64,000 nt of DNA from Chitinophagaceae bacterium PMP191F (GTDB taxonomy: Bacteria; Bacteroidota; Bacteroidia; Chitinophagales; Chitinophagaceae). Both the position numbers and the translations under genes were made by a program. Shown here in pieces: positions 20,113 to 29,800 of the stretch (the first letter of the stretch is position 1; each line of letters begins with the position of its first letter). The notes below the pieces were generated by a model that saw nothing but the letters and a program-made list of their open reading frames with translations, did not search any database and had not been told where the DNA came from. The stretch lies in the NCBI GenBank assembly GCA_001302245.1, contig LGYU01000009.1:186001-250000 (forward strand), written 5' to 3'.

Positions 20113-23100
20113 TTATGGATTTAGATTGAGATAATTGATGGATATAATGGACTGGCAAAGCGTATTGACCGCATCGGCATAATTGCTCCGTATTGCAATA
20201 GCCTGGTTCATCAGCATTACCCAGTCCAGGTAATTGATTTCGCCACCCAGGAACTGCTTCTGCGCTGTAGCAACGATGGTAGCTGCATTTTTCAGCCCGG
20301 TGGTTTCAAAATACCTGACAATAGCTATATTGTTATCATAGGCGGAAAGCAGTTCCTCGTATTTACTCTTCAATGCGGCCGTTTCGGCTGCAAGCCGACC
20401 TTCTGCAATATTTTCAGCTATACGGGATGCTTTCACCCTGGCTTTTTGCGCCTGCGCAAAAACAGGAATGCCAATGCCAATCTGTACGGAATGGAACCGG
20501 TTAGCCGTGCCATAGGAATTATTGTCGGGACCTGTGCCTTTAAAACTGTTGTTGTTATAACCCAGCATCAGATCAGGCAATAGTTTTGCCCGTTCAGCTT
20601 TGGTCTGTGCTATCGCAATAGCTTGCTGTTGTTTTAATATTTGCAATAAAGGATGATCGTTGCCGGAATTAGAAGATAAAACAGGTATTTTACTGTCATC
20701 TGCCGGTTGCATAGGGGTATCTGTGTTCAACAGGAACCTCAAACGGATGCCCATTGTATTCAGCTCCTGCCTTACCTGCTGCAACTGTATGGCGATAGCT
20801 GCTTTCTGGCTTTCTGCAATTGTTTTTTCCAATATATTGCTTTCGCCATTTTGCAAGCGCAGTTTTGCCTTTTCATAAAATCCACTGTACAAACTATCTG
20901 CCCCAAGCAGTAATGCTTCTTTCTTTTCCCAATAAAGGAGGGTGAAAAATGTTTGGGTTACGGCTTTTTTCAACTCATATTCTTTCAGTGAAATATTCAG
21001 CAGGCTCTGCTTGTATTCTTCTTCAAGAACCCTGTTTTGTTTTTGGTAAACAGAAGGAAATGCAAAACTCTGCGACACGCCAAACCGGGTGTCATTATAC
21101 GCACTGTTGATCTGACCGAAATCAGCCGTAACCGCCATTTGAGGGATATTGGCACCCGATTTTACCAGGGCTTTACTATATTCCGAAACCAGTTTTTCAT
21201 TTTTTACCTGGAGGTTGTTCTTTATGGCAATATGGATCGCCTCATCTAAGCTAACCGGTGTCTGTGCGCTTACTGTTCCGGCAGATAGCAAGCCGATGAA
21301 CAGTATAACGACCGCTTTGTTTTTGATTTTGATGCCTTTTTCAAACAGGATATACAATAGCGGAAGCACAAACAAAGTAAGCAGCGTAGCAATCAGTAAT
21401 CCGCCGATTACAACTGTTGCCAGCGGACGCTGCACTTCGGCTCCTGCTCCGTTGCTCAAAGCCATCGGCAAAAAGCCCAGTGATGCAACGCTTGCGGTCA
21501 TCAGGATGGGACGTAACCTGATTTTAGTGCCATAAACCACGATGCGGGAAATGTTGGTCAAACCTGCGTTTTTAATGCGTTTGAACTCCGAAATAAGTAC
21601 AATCCCGTTCAGTACTGCCACACCAAACAGGGCAATAAACCCAACACCGGCACTAATGCTGAACGGCATACCACGGGCAGCCAGTAGCAATACACCACCG
21701 ATAATGGACAGAGGAATGGCTGTATAGATAAGCAGGCTCTCTTTAACAGACCTGAAAGCAAAGAAAAGCAGGATGAAAATCAGCACCAATGCCACCGGAA
21801 CAGCAATCATCAGCCGCTCTTTGGCCTGGTTCAGATTTTCAAAAGAACCTCCATAAGTAATGTGATACCCTACGGGCAATTTTACTTGTTGCGCTACTTT
21901 TTGCTGAAGTTCTTTCACGATACTCTGCACATCCCGGCCTTTGACATTGAAACCGACTATGATACGGCGCTGGGCATTTTCACGCTGTATCTGGTTAGGC
22001 CCTTCCTTGATCTGTACATCGGCCAGTTGCGAAAGTGGTATTTGGTTGCCCTGGGCGGTAGGTATCAGCAAACGTTTTACATCTTCCAGTCGCTTGCGGT
22101 CATTGGCATCCAGTCGAACCACCAGATCAAAACGTTTTTCACCTTCAAAAACCAGCCCGCTGCTTTGCCCGGCAAATGCCGTGTTTACTATATTGTTGAT
22201 GTCGGCAATGGACAAATGATACTGTGCAATAAGCGGCCGGTTGTATTGAATAATTACCTGCGGCATTCCTGTAACCGGTTCCACATAAAGGTTTTCCGCT
22301 CCTTGTACGGTATTCACCACTTTTCCCAACTGTGCTGCTGTAGCAGCCAGTGTATCCAGGTTCTCCCCATAAATCTTTAATACCACATCCTGCCTGGCAC
22401 CGGTCATTAGTTCATTAAAACGCATCTGCACCGGGTACTGAAAACCTGCGGTGATGCCCGGAACATCCTGTAGCGCCTTACTCATTTTTTCTGCCAGTTC
22501 GGGAAATGTCTTTGCGGAAGTCCATTCCTTTTTGTCTTTCAGGATCACCATCATATCACTGGCTTCCATTGGCATAGGGTCGGTAGGTACTTCACCGCTG
22601 CCAATCTTGGTAACCACTTTTATTACTTCCGGGAACTTTGTCTTTAAAAGGTGTGCGGCTTTCTGCGTATGCTCGATTGTTGTGTTCAAATTGCTGCCGG
22701 TAAGCACACGGGTATCTACGGCAAAATCACCCTCTTCCAGGGAGGGAATAAACTCGCCACCCAAACGGGAAAGAATAAAAACTGAAACAATGAAAAGTAC
22801 TGCAACCAATGAAAGGATAAGTTTGGGCAGCCGCAATGCCCGGAGTAACATCTTTTGATAAAATGCTTCAATGGCCGCCATCATCCGGTCGGAATAGTTC
22901 ACTTTTGTACTGCTTTTTCTTTTCAGTACCAGCGAGCTCATCATTGGAATATAGGTAAGTGATAGTAAAAATGCACCCAATAAGGCAAAGGCCACGGTTT
23001 GCGCCATCGGCTTGAACATCTTGCCCTCTATGCCCTGTAAGGAAAGAATAGGCAGATAAACAATAAGGATGATGATCTGCCCGAACACGGCGCTGTTCAT

Positions 23101-24444
23101 CATTTTACCGGCGGCAGTGGTAACGGTTCCGTTCATTTCTTCTTTGGAAATGCCACCTATCTGTCGGAAATGTTTATTATGTGCTATCTGGTGCATTACC
23201 GCTTCCACGATGATTACCGCGCCATCGATGATCAGGCCGAAATCCAGCGCACCGAGGCTCATCAGATTACCGCTTACGCCAAACAGGTTCATCATACAGA
23301 TGGCAAATAGCATAGCCAACGGAATAACCGATGCAACCAATAAACCCGCACGGATATTTCCAAGAAATATCACCAGCACAAACACAACAATGAGCGCACC
23401 CTCCATCAGGTTATGCTCAACGGTTCCGATAGCATTGTTGACCATCTTTGTGCGGTCAAGGAACGGTTCGATCACCACACCCTGGGGCAGTGTCTTTTGA
23501 ATTTGGGCGATGCGTTCTTTTACGTTTTTAATGACCTGGCTGCTGTTTTCGCCTTTCAGCATCATCACCACGGCACCGGCCACTTCGCCCTCGTCATTAT
23601 AGCACACAGCGCCGTAACGGGTGGCATAGCCCATTTTTACAGCAGCAACGTCACGAATAAAAAGTGGTGGCTGATCGGGTCTGTTTGTAATGGCTATGTT
23701 CTGAATATCTTCAATAGTGCCTATCAGCCCTTCACTACGGATATACAGGACGGTGGGGCCTTTTTCGATGTAAGCGCCTCCCGTATTCTGGTTGTTGGCT
23801 TCCAGTGAAGCAAACACATCTTTGATGCTGATGCCGTGGGCGTGTAATTTGTCGGCGTTTACGGCTATTTCATATTGCTTCAGCTTGCCGCCAAAACTGC
23901 TGACTTCGGCTACGCCTTTTACGCCCAATAACTGGCGGCGCACAATCCAGTCCTGAATGGTACGCAGTTCGGTGATGTCGTATTTTTTTTCAAAACCTTT
24001 TTTCGGACGTACCACATATTGATATATTTCTCCCAATCCCGTTGATATGGGGCCTAATGCCGGTGTACCGATGCCTGGGGGGATTTGGCTTTGCACCTGT
24101 TGCAGACGTTCCGCCACCTGCTGCCTTGCCCAATAAATATCAATACCATCTTCAAAAACAATGGTTACCAGCGAAAGCCCGAACCGGGAAAAGCTGCGGA
24201 TCTCCTTTAAGCCGGAAATATTGCTGTTTGCCTGTTCGATGGGAAAGGTTACCAGTCTTTCAATATCAGTGGCTCCGAAAGAAGGAGCAATGGTGATGAC
24301 CTGCACCTGGTTATTGGTAATATCCGGCACAGCATCAATAGGTAATCTGGTGGTTTGATAAGCACCTATGACTATCAGGGCGATTACCAATAGCCCTACA
24401 ATGAGTTTGTTCCTTACGGAAAACTCAATAATTCTATTTAGCAT
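20113..24444 (-). CDS. CzcA-type heavy-metal RND pump fused to a TolC-type channel
   Basis: A 1443-residue fusion. Residues 1 to about 1035 are an RND transporter of the heavy-metal family: IYWARQQVAERLQ is typical, and the helix-4 motif DFGLIIDGAVIIVE matches CzcA-type Co/Zn/Cd pumps rather than Cu/Ag pumps. After the last pump helix comes a hydrophobic stretch ending TVSAQ, like a signal peptide, then a TolC-family domain of about 390 residues (SLDEAIHIAIKNNLQVKNEK). Start ATG at 24444 (MLNRIIEFSVRNK) is chosen; upstream residues are not family-like. Such fusions are known in Bacteroidota. It is followed immediately by the adaptor gene, giving a full tripartite pump. Confidence 0.93.
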   Translation of the reverse strand: MLNRIIEFSVRNKLIVGLLVIALIVIGAYQTTRLPIDAVPDITNNQVQVITIAPSFGATDIERLVTFPIEQANSNISGLKEIRSFSRFGLSLVTIVFEDGIDIYWARQQVAERLQQVQSQIPPGIGTPALGPISTGLGEIYQYVVRPKKGFEKKYDITELRTIQDWIVRRQLLGVKGVAEVSSFGGKLKQYEIAVNADKLHAHGISIKDVFASLEANNQNTGGAYIEKGPTVLYIRSEGLIGTIEDIQNIAITNRPDQPPLFIRDVAAVKMGYATRYGAVCYNDEGEVAGAVVMMLKGENSSQVIKNVKERIAQIQKTLPQGVVIEPFLDRTKMVNNAIGTVEHNLMEGALIVVFVLVIFLGNIRAGLLVASVIPLAMLFAICMMNLFGVSGNLMSLGALDFGLIIDGAVIIVEAVMHQIAHNKHFRQIGGISKEEMNGTVTTAAGKMMNSAVFGQIIILIVYLPILSLQGIEGKMFKPMAQTVAFALLGAFLLSLTYIPMMSSLVLKRKSSTKVNYSDRMMAAIEAFYQKMLLRALRLPKLILSLVAVLFIVSVFILSRLGGEFIPSLEEGDFAVDTRVLTGSNLNTTIEHTQKAAHLLKTKFPEVIKVVTKIGSGEVPTDPMPMEASDMMVILKDKKEWTSAKTFPELAEKMSKALQDVPGITAGFQYPVQMRFNELMTGARQDVVLKIYGENLDTLAATAAQLGKVVNTVQGAENLYVEPVTGMPQVIIQYNRPLIAQYHLSIADINNIVNTAFAGQSSGLVFEGEKRFDLVVRLDANDRKRLEDVKRLLIPTAQGNQIPLSQLADVQIKEGPNQIQRENAQRRIIVGFNVKGRDVQSIVKELQQKVAQQVKLPVGYHITYGGSFENLNQAKERLMIAVPVALVLIFILLFFAFRSVKESLLIYTAIPLSIIGGVLLLAARGMPFSISAGVGFIALFGVAVLNGIVLISEFKRIKNAGLTNISRIVVYGTKIRLRPILMTASVASLGFLPMALSNGAGAEVQRPLATVVIGGLLIATLLTLFVLPLLYILFEKGIKIKNKAVVILFIGLLSAGTVSAQTPVSLDEAIHIAIKNNLQVKNEKLVSEYSKALVKSGANIPQMAVTADFGQINSAYNDTRFGVSQSFAFPSVYQKQNRVLEEEYKQSLLNISLKEYELKKAVTQTFFTLLYWEKKEALLLGADSLYSGFYEKAKLRLQNGESNILEKTIAESQKAAIAIQLQQVRQELNTMGIRLRFLLNTDTPMQPADDSKIPVLSSNSGNDHPLLQILKQQQAIAIAQTKAERAKLLPDLMLGYNNNSFKGTGPDNNSYGTANRFHSVQIGIGIPVFAQAQKARVKASRIAENIAEGRLAAETAALKSKYEELLSAYDNNIAIVRYFETTGLKNAATIVATAQKQFLGGEINYLDWVMLMNQAIAIRSNYADAVNTLCQSIISINYLNLNP

Positions 24445-24602
24445 AAATTTCTTCTGGAATTTGTTAACGATAATTTGGCTCACAGAAGAATACCTGCGCA
24501 ATGATTAGCCGCACATCGGAACAATAGTATGTAGCAAGATTATTTAGCCCCTTGCAGAAAGTATAGACAATCTAAAAGAGACAAAACATCAGTTACAGTT
24601 CA

Positions 24603-24663
24603 CAATACTACTTTGAGATAGTATTGCAAACAGAATGGCTATCTTATTCAACATAAGAATAGC
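24603..24663. promoter_or_regulatory. Two inverted repeats in the RND pump leader
   Basis: The 281-base gap upstream of the pump gene contains a perfect 8-base inverted repeat, CAATACTA (24603-24610) and TAGTATTG (24619-24626), and a second imperfect stem, GCTATCTTAT (24638-24647) with ATAAGAATAGC (24653-24663). Possible operator or leader structure controlling the pump. No metal-regulator gene was found nearby. Confidence 0.4.
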
Positions 24664-24725
24664 GTCCAGACTATTGTTGTAGTGCTGTTAAATCAAAACA
24701 GGAACGTTCTGTGAGAAAAAAAACA

Positions 24726-25109
24726 TTAACAGGCTCTCGGAGGCTGCCAGATAGAATTTTGGTAGTTGAAAGAATACGCTGTTGAATTGTATAAAAGCGG
24801 TTTTTCTTTCTTATTGTAAAAAGGAGGGACTATTTGAAAATGTGTAGATACAGATGGAATAACAAAGGTGACTAAAGAGGTGTGTGCAACCATTTTAAAA
24901 GGCAATTGCATATCCCGGTCATAATCGGCATCATGTGGACTGCCGTGCATATAGTGCATATCCAGGAAGGCCAAAACAGAAATAGAAGGATCTTGCGCAC
25001 GATGCTCCATAAAATGCTCTATCAGCACAGGCAACTTCCACACCTCTTTGAAAGGTGTAAAAGCAGTCAGATAGACTGATAAAAAAAATATGGCTATCAT
25101 CTTCCTCAT
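24726..25109 (-). CDS. Small exported protein preceding the metal pump, unknown function
   Basis: A 127-residue protein with an N-terminal signal peptide (MIAIFFLSVYLTAF). The mature part includes HFMEHRAQDPSISVLAFLD, which resembles small proteins found upstream of Bacteroidota heavy-metal pumps, and several His, Asp and Met residues (MHYMHGSPHDADYDRDMQ) suited to metal binding. I know no named family. A -7 box (TACCTTTG) lies only five bases before its ATG. It is probably first in the metal-efflux operon; a periplasmic metal-binding or sensing role is inferred. Confidence 0.7.
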   Translation of the reverse strand: MRKMIAIFFLSVYLTAFTPFKEVWKLPVLIEHFMEHRAQDPSISVLAFLDMHYMHGSPHDADYDRDMQLPFKMVAHTSLVTFVIPSVSTHFQIVPPFYNKKEKPLLYNSTAYSFNYQNSIWQPPRAC

Positions 25110-25114
25110 TGAAG

Positions 25115-25122
25115 CAAAGGTA
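25115..25122 (-). promoter_or_regulatory. -7 box (TACCTTTG) directly before small exported protein gene
   Basis: Matches the Bacteroidota -7 consensus TAnnTTTG exactly. Only five bases separate it from the ATG, so the transcript should start at or next to the start codon (leaderless). No clear -33 TTTG at the usual distance, which suggests dependence on an activator or weak basal activity. Confidence 0.5.
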
Positions 25123-25289
25123 CTTAAAAATATAATGCTATTTACTGGTATATGCTATTTTAAATTGTTCAAAATAAATTCAATATATGTAGCCATTTTA
25201 TATGCCATAACAGAAAAAATTGGAACTATAAACACTGGTGGAAAACCCAAAATTTGCTATTTTTGTTAAACAATATGAATTGAATTAAT

Positions 25290-25317
25290 GAAAAAATCAT
25301 TCCAAAATAGGAATGAT
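25290..25317 (-). terminator. Intrinsic terminator of RteC copy 2
   Basis: Perfect 9-base inverted repeat (AATCATTCC and GGAATGATT, loop of six) followed on the minus strand by a T-run. It lies 29 bases downstream of the second RteC stop and should separate it from the metal-efflux operon. Confidence 0.75.
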
Positions 25318-25346
25318 TTGGGAGATATTACTTTTGGTGACTGGTC

Positions 25347-26174
25347 CTACTTTTCGTCCTGTTCATCCATTTTCTTTAAAAGCCCGTCCCGGAGTTCATC
25401 AAGAAATTTTGTCCGGTTTATTTTTCGGGTTCGCAATTCCAAAAACGTTTGATAGAAATTGCCTAATTCGATATTAAACGTATTCTCAAAATATTGCGCT
25501 ATCAGTCTTATATCGCTATTGCCGTTATCGAAAACGCCTTGACAATTCAGTGCATAAATTAGCTCTATCATGGCGGTTTTACTTCCCGTCCAATTCAGCT
25601 TTTGCGTGGCTACTGATTTACTGTCTTGGGTTTTGCTGTACAGTTGGTCTTCGATATACACCTGTATCAAGTCGTTGGCGATTATCTTGGCAACCTTATA
25701 GTCATGTGAAGTGGAAAAGGTTTGGTCAGATTGAAAGTAATAAGTGTCCAGCCATAACTTAATATCGTGCTTACCCCGCACAAAAAAATTTTCATCAAGA
25801 AAGGAATTATTGCTACGATAGTACTTATAGAAATCGAGGTTATTATCAAAGAACCTCTTTAATTTTTTGAGTTCTTTGTTGAGGTATTTTCTTATAGATT
25901 TCGTTCCATAGGGTTTTCTTGCCTCAATTTTATAGATGGCATTGTAATAAATGAGTTGAGCGATAATGGCTGGTTTCTGATATTTGAAAAAATGTATTTC
26001 TTCCTGCTCGTTTTCAAATCCAGTTTTCAATACATATTCTTTCAGTTCAGTAGTCTTGCTTAAAATGAGTTCAATTGCTTTCTCATAGGAAGCTAAGACA
26101 TTTCCCTGCTCGTATGCCAATTCTTTTATTTCTTCATCTAATTCATCTGATATTTTCTTAAAATATTCTGTCAT
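25347..26174 (-). CDS. rteC: RteC family element regulator (copy 2)
   Basis: A 275-residue RteC protein, same length as the first copy and nearly identical over the last 225 residues, but with a different first 45 residues (MTEYFKKISDELDEEIKELA versus MEKFYNETLYKLEFSINELE). RteC proteins activate excision genes in CTnDOT-type elements. The two copies flank the metal cargo in the same orientation. DNA similarity is clear but far from identical, so this is not a recent duplication; the metal block may have been carried in with its own RteC. Ends in its own terminator. Confidence 0.9.
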   Translation of the reverse strand: MTEYFKKISDELDEEIKELAYEQGNVLASYEKAIELILSKTTELKEYVLKTGFENEQEEIHFFKYQKPAIIAQLIYYNAIYKIEARKPYGTKSIRKYLNKELKKLKRFFDNNLDFYKYYRSNNSFLDENFFVRGKHDIKLWLDTYYFQSDQTFSTSHDYKVAKIIANDLIQVYIEDQLYSKTQDSKSVATQKLNWTGSKTAMIELIYALNCQGVFDNGNSDIRLIAQYFENTFNIELGNFYQTFLELRTRKINRTKFLDELRDGLLKKMDEQDEK

Positions 26175-26407
26175 TCAAATTATCACTTTTGTAATTAATT
26201 GATTACCCCAGAATAACTCTTAAATACTTGCTTAATTTATCCGGTTGTGTAACAATTATTTTTGCTTGAATTTTTGGTTTAAAAAAGTCATTTATTGCTC
26301 TTTTGACGTTTTATCTCAAAGGGGTTCTACAACCTCAATCCCCAAAGAATTAAGTTTACTTTCTCTATGTGTTTATATGTCCACCCCATAAAACATCTTT
26401 CATTTGT
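26175..26407. other. AT-rich gap between RteC copy 2 and DUF2141 gene
   Basis: This 233-base stretch holds no open frame of note. It should contain the RteC promoter on the minus strand, but no exact TAnnTTTG box at a suitable distance was found. A small repeat GGTT/AACC around a GTAG loop near 26320 might help terminate the efflux operon. Otherwise nothing distinctive. Confidence 0.4.
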
Positions 26408-26857
26408 TTACATATAAATTACTGTTACGTCAATTGTCTTGTCTGCGTTCAATTCAAAACTTGCTTTGGAAAAATTAGGCCTGTTTCGTAAACCTATTGA
26501 CTGATAATTGGAAAATCCAATTCCCTCTTTGGGTAAAAGCAAACCTTTATCAATCTTTCCGTTATTGTTTTCATCGTGTAAAATATTTACGGCATATCTC
26601 CCTTGGGGCAGGCTTTTAAAAGTAATTTCAGATTTGCCATTTACAATTTTCGCTTTCTCTAATCGGTAATATTTTTTGTAATCTTCATCGGGGATTGAAT
26701 TATCTTTGTTATAGAGGGCGAATTGAACAACACCCTTTGAATTTCGTAAATTTTCTACCTTAACGGTCAAGGTGTAGGTTTCTGCCTGATTTTCCGAAAA
26801 TGAACAGAGAAAAAAACATAACCCAACTGTCAGTATAATAAAAATTGTTGCTTTCAT
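26408..26857 (-). CDS. DUF2141 secreted protein
   Basis: A 149-residue protein with a signal peptide (FIILTVGLCFFLCSF) and a DUF2141 domain: TLTVKVENLRNSKGVVQFAL, then GRYAVNILHDENNNGKIDKG near residue 85, which has the look of a calcium-binding loop. Usually encoded with efflux or outer-membrane genes in Bacteroidota. Function unknown. It is the last gene of the TetR-controlled efflux operon, three bases after the pump stop. Confidence 0.88.
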   Translation of the reverse strand: MKATIFIILTVGLCFFLCSFSENQAETYTLTVKVENLRNSKGVVQFALYNKDNSIPDEDYKKYYRLEKAKIVNGKSEITFKSLPQGRYAVNILHDENNNGKIDKGLLLPKEGIGFSNYQSIGLRNRPNFSKASFELNADKTIDVTVIYM

Positions 26858-26860
26858 TTA

Positions 26861-29800
26861 TTATTGTTTTTTATTTGAACCCAATTTTTCTTTCATTCTA
26901 TCTACTCCGTAGTACACCATTGGCACTAAATAAACCGTCAATGCTAATGAAGAAAGCAAACCGCCAATGATTACCCACGCCAAACCGTTTTTCCATTCGG
27001 CTGCTGTTCCGCTGGCTAATGCTATGGGCAACATTCCTATTGCCATTGATAAAGTCGTCATCAAAATGGGTCGCATACGTTCTTTTCCTGCGGTAATCAA
27101 TGCTTCCTGATAATGTTTTCCTTCTGCCTTCAAATGGTTGGTAAAGTCCACAATCAAGATGGAATTTTTTGTTACCAATCCCATTAGCATAATCAAGCCG
27201 AGCAAAGCAAATAAGCTCAAATTGCTTAACGATAAATTCAAGGCTAAAAATGCTCCGATTGCTGCAACGGGTATGGCAAACAGGGCAACAAAAGGATAAA
27301 TGTAACTGTCGTATAAGGCTACCATAATCAAATAAATCAGTAAGAATGAAATCAGCAATACCGAACCCAAAGCCCCGAAACTGTCGTTTTGCCGTTTAAT
27401 ATCGCTTCCCCAAGTCATTTGTATGCCGTTGGGTAAAGGATTGTTTTTGAGATATGCCACTACATCGTCTGCTACTGTTCCCGAAGGTCTGCCGAGTGCA
27501 TCGGAAGTTAATGTAACGGCAGGTTGCCGGTCTTTTCGTTCTAAAAGCGAAGGCGAATTATCTCTTTCAATAGTTGCAAACTGTGAAACTTCAATCGGAA
27601 TGCCCATTGGATTTATAATGTTGAGTTGGTTTACATCATCATAATTTTTACGGCTGAATTTATCCAACCAAATCCGTACAGGATATTCTGTTCCGTTTTC
27701 CGTTAAAGTGGCATCGTCATTTCCTGTAAAAGCGGTACGCAAATTCATTCCCACATAAGCCGTGTTCAATCCTAAACGCTGCATTTTGTCTTTGTCAGGA
27801 ATGACTTTTAATTCAGGGCTTCCTGCTTCTACCGAAAGCCGCACATTATCTGCTCCGGGTATTTTTTCAATAACTGTTTTTAAGTCATTACCTGTCTGCA
27901 TTACCTGGTCTAAGTCGCTTCCGCTTAATGTAATTTCTATCGGTGCAGAACGTGGAATTAAGCCTAATGCTATCATTGAAAAATTGATGCCTGAATATTC
28001 TTTTTGCAAATCAGTTCGCAATTTCCGCATAAAGGTTTCGGTAGAGAGATTATTTGTTTCTTTCCTGGATTTTAGCTGAATAGTAAATTCAGTTTTATTG
28101 GCAGAACCAACTCCCAAACTTCCGATACCTGTGCTTGGTCCGCCTACATTGCTGAAAACAGTTGAAACTTCGGGTTGCTTCAGAATATAGTTTTCTATTT
28201 TTTCTGAAACCAAATTGTTTTGCTGAATGGAAGTACTTTTATCAAACTCTAATGCCAAACGGAATTTCCCTTGGTCGCCTGTGGAAATGAGTTCCTTTCC
28301 AATAATTCCCTGCTTCATCATTGCTACCGTTCCTACGAACAGCAACAAAACAAATCCTGTAAAAATGAGTTTGTGATGTAAAACCCAATTCAATGTTCTG
28401 CCATACCAATTGATGAATTGGTCTAACTGATGTTCAAACCAAAGCAAAAAACGATTAAAGAAATTAGTCGGTTGCAAATCTTCTTTTTTCCCGATGCGTG
28501 AAGCCAGCCAAGGCGTTAAAGTAAACCCGACCAATAAACTTGTAAGCGTAGAAGTGATAACTACTACCGAAAACTGTTTGAGCATATCGGCAACAAAAAC
28601 CTGTAAGAACAAAATCGGCAAGAACACCACCACATCAACCAATGTAATAGACAATGCCGAAAAACCGATTTCCATTCTTCCGTCCATAGCTGCCGTTCTT
28701 TTTTCTTTACCCATATCCAAATGGCGTTGGATATTTTCTAAAACTACGGTAGCATCGTCCACCAAAATGCCGATGATTAAAGACATCGCCAGCAAAGTCA
28801 TCAGATTGAGCGTATAGCCCCAAAGCCACATCACGGCAAAAGCGGTAATTAAGGAAGTCGGAATGGCAACTAAAACAATCAGTGAGTTTCTGAAACTTCG
28901 CAGAAACAGCAACATTACCAACGACACTAAAATCACGGCTAAAATCAAGTCAAACACCACCGAGTTAACGGCTGCAATGGTGTTATCGGTGCTATCGTCC
29001 GTAACTACAAATTTTACATCTGCATTGGCATTTTGTTTTTCAATGGACTGAAATTTTTCCCTAATCAGTTTTGAAACATCAACGGCATTGGCATCGCCTT
29101 GTTTCTTTATCATTAAGCCAATACCGTTTTTACTGTTGTAACGGCTATACGAAGTAATTTCTTTAATGCCGTCTGTTACTTCCGCAATATCTTTCACATA
29201 AACAGGACTGTTTGGAAAAGGCATTGCGACCTGAACATTCTGAATATCATTGATAGTATTGAATTTGCCAACTAACCTAACTGAATTATTTTCTGTATCG
29301 GTTTGTAATTTTCCCGCAGGTAAATCAATACCTGAACGATTGACGGCTTCCACTACCTGGTACAAAGAAATTTTATAGAGCTTCAATTTTTCTTTATCCA
29401 CCTTGATTTGAATTTCCCGTTCTTCTCCGCCTAAAATGGCAATCTCTGCTACTCCTTTTAGTTGTTGGATTTGTGGCAGGTAATCGTCTTTCATTTTTTG
29501 GTAAAAGTCAGTCGGCTCTAAATTGCTTGTTGCACTTACCGACATTATCGGCAAATCATTAGGCGATACTTTGCTCATTACAGGGTTTTGAATATCGTTA
29601 GGCAAGTCCTTTCGGATATTGTCAATGTAGCGTTGAGCGTCCTGCATTGTTTTGTCCAAATCCGTTCCGTATTTCAGATTGGCTATGATGATTGAAGCAT
29701 TGGGTAATGATTTGGTAAGCAAATAATCTACGCCCTCCAGATTAGAAAGTGCATCTTCAATTTTTCGGGAAACGGAAGTTTCCACTTCGTTGGGTTCTGC

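Noticed and set aside
20113-24501. Longer start of the RND-TolC fusion at 24501
   Set aside because: The extra 19 residues are basic and unlike the family. The family start MLNRIIEFSVRNK at 24444 begins the first pump helix.
11066-26174. Recent tandem duplication or composite transposon formed by the two RteC genes
   Set aside because: The DNA of the two copies differs throughout and the N-termini are unrelated. No transposase or terminal repeats were seen.
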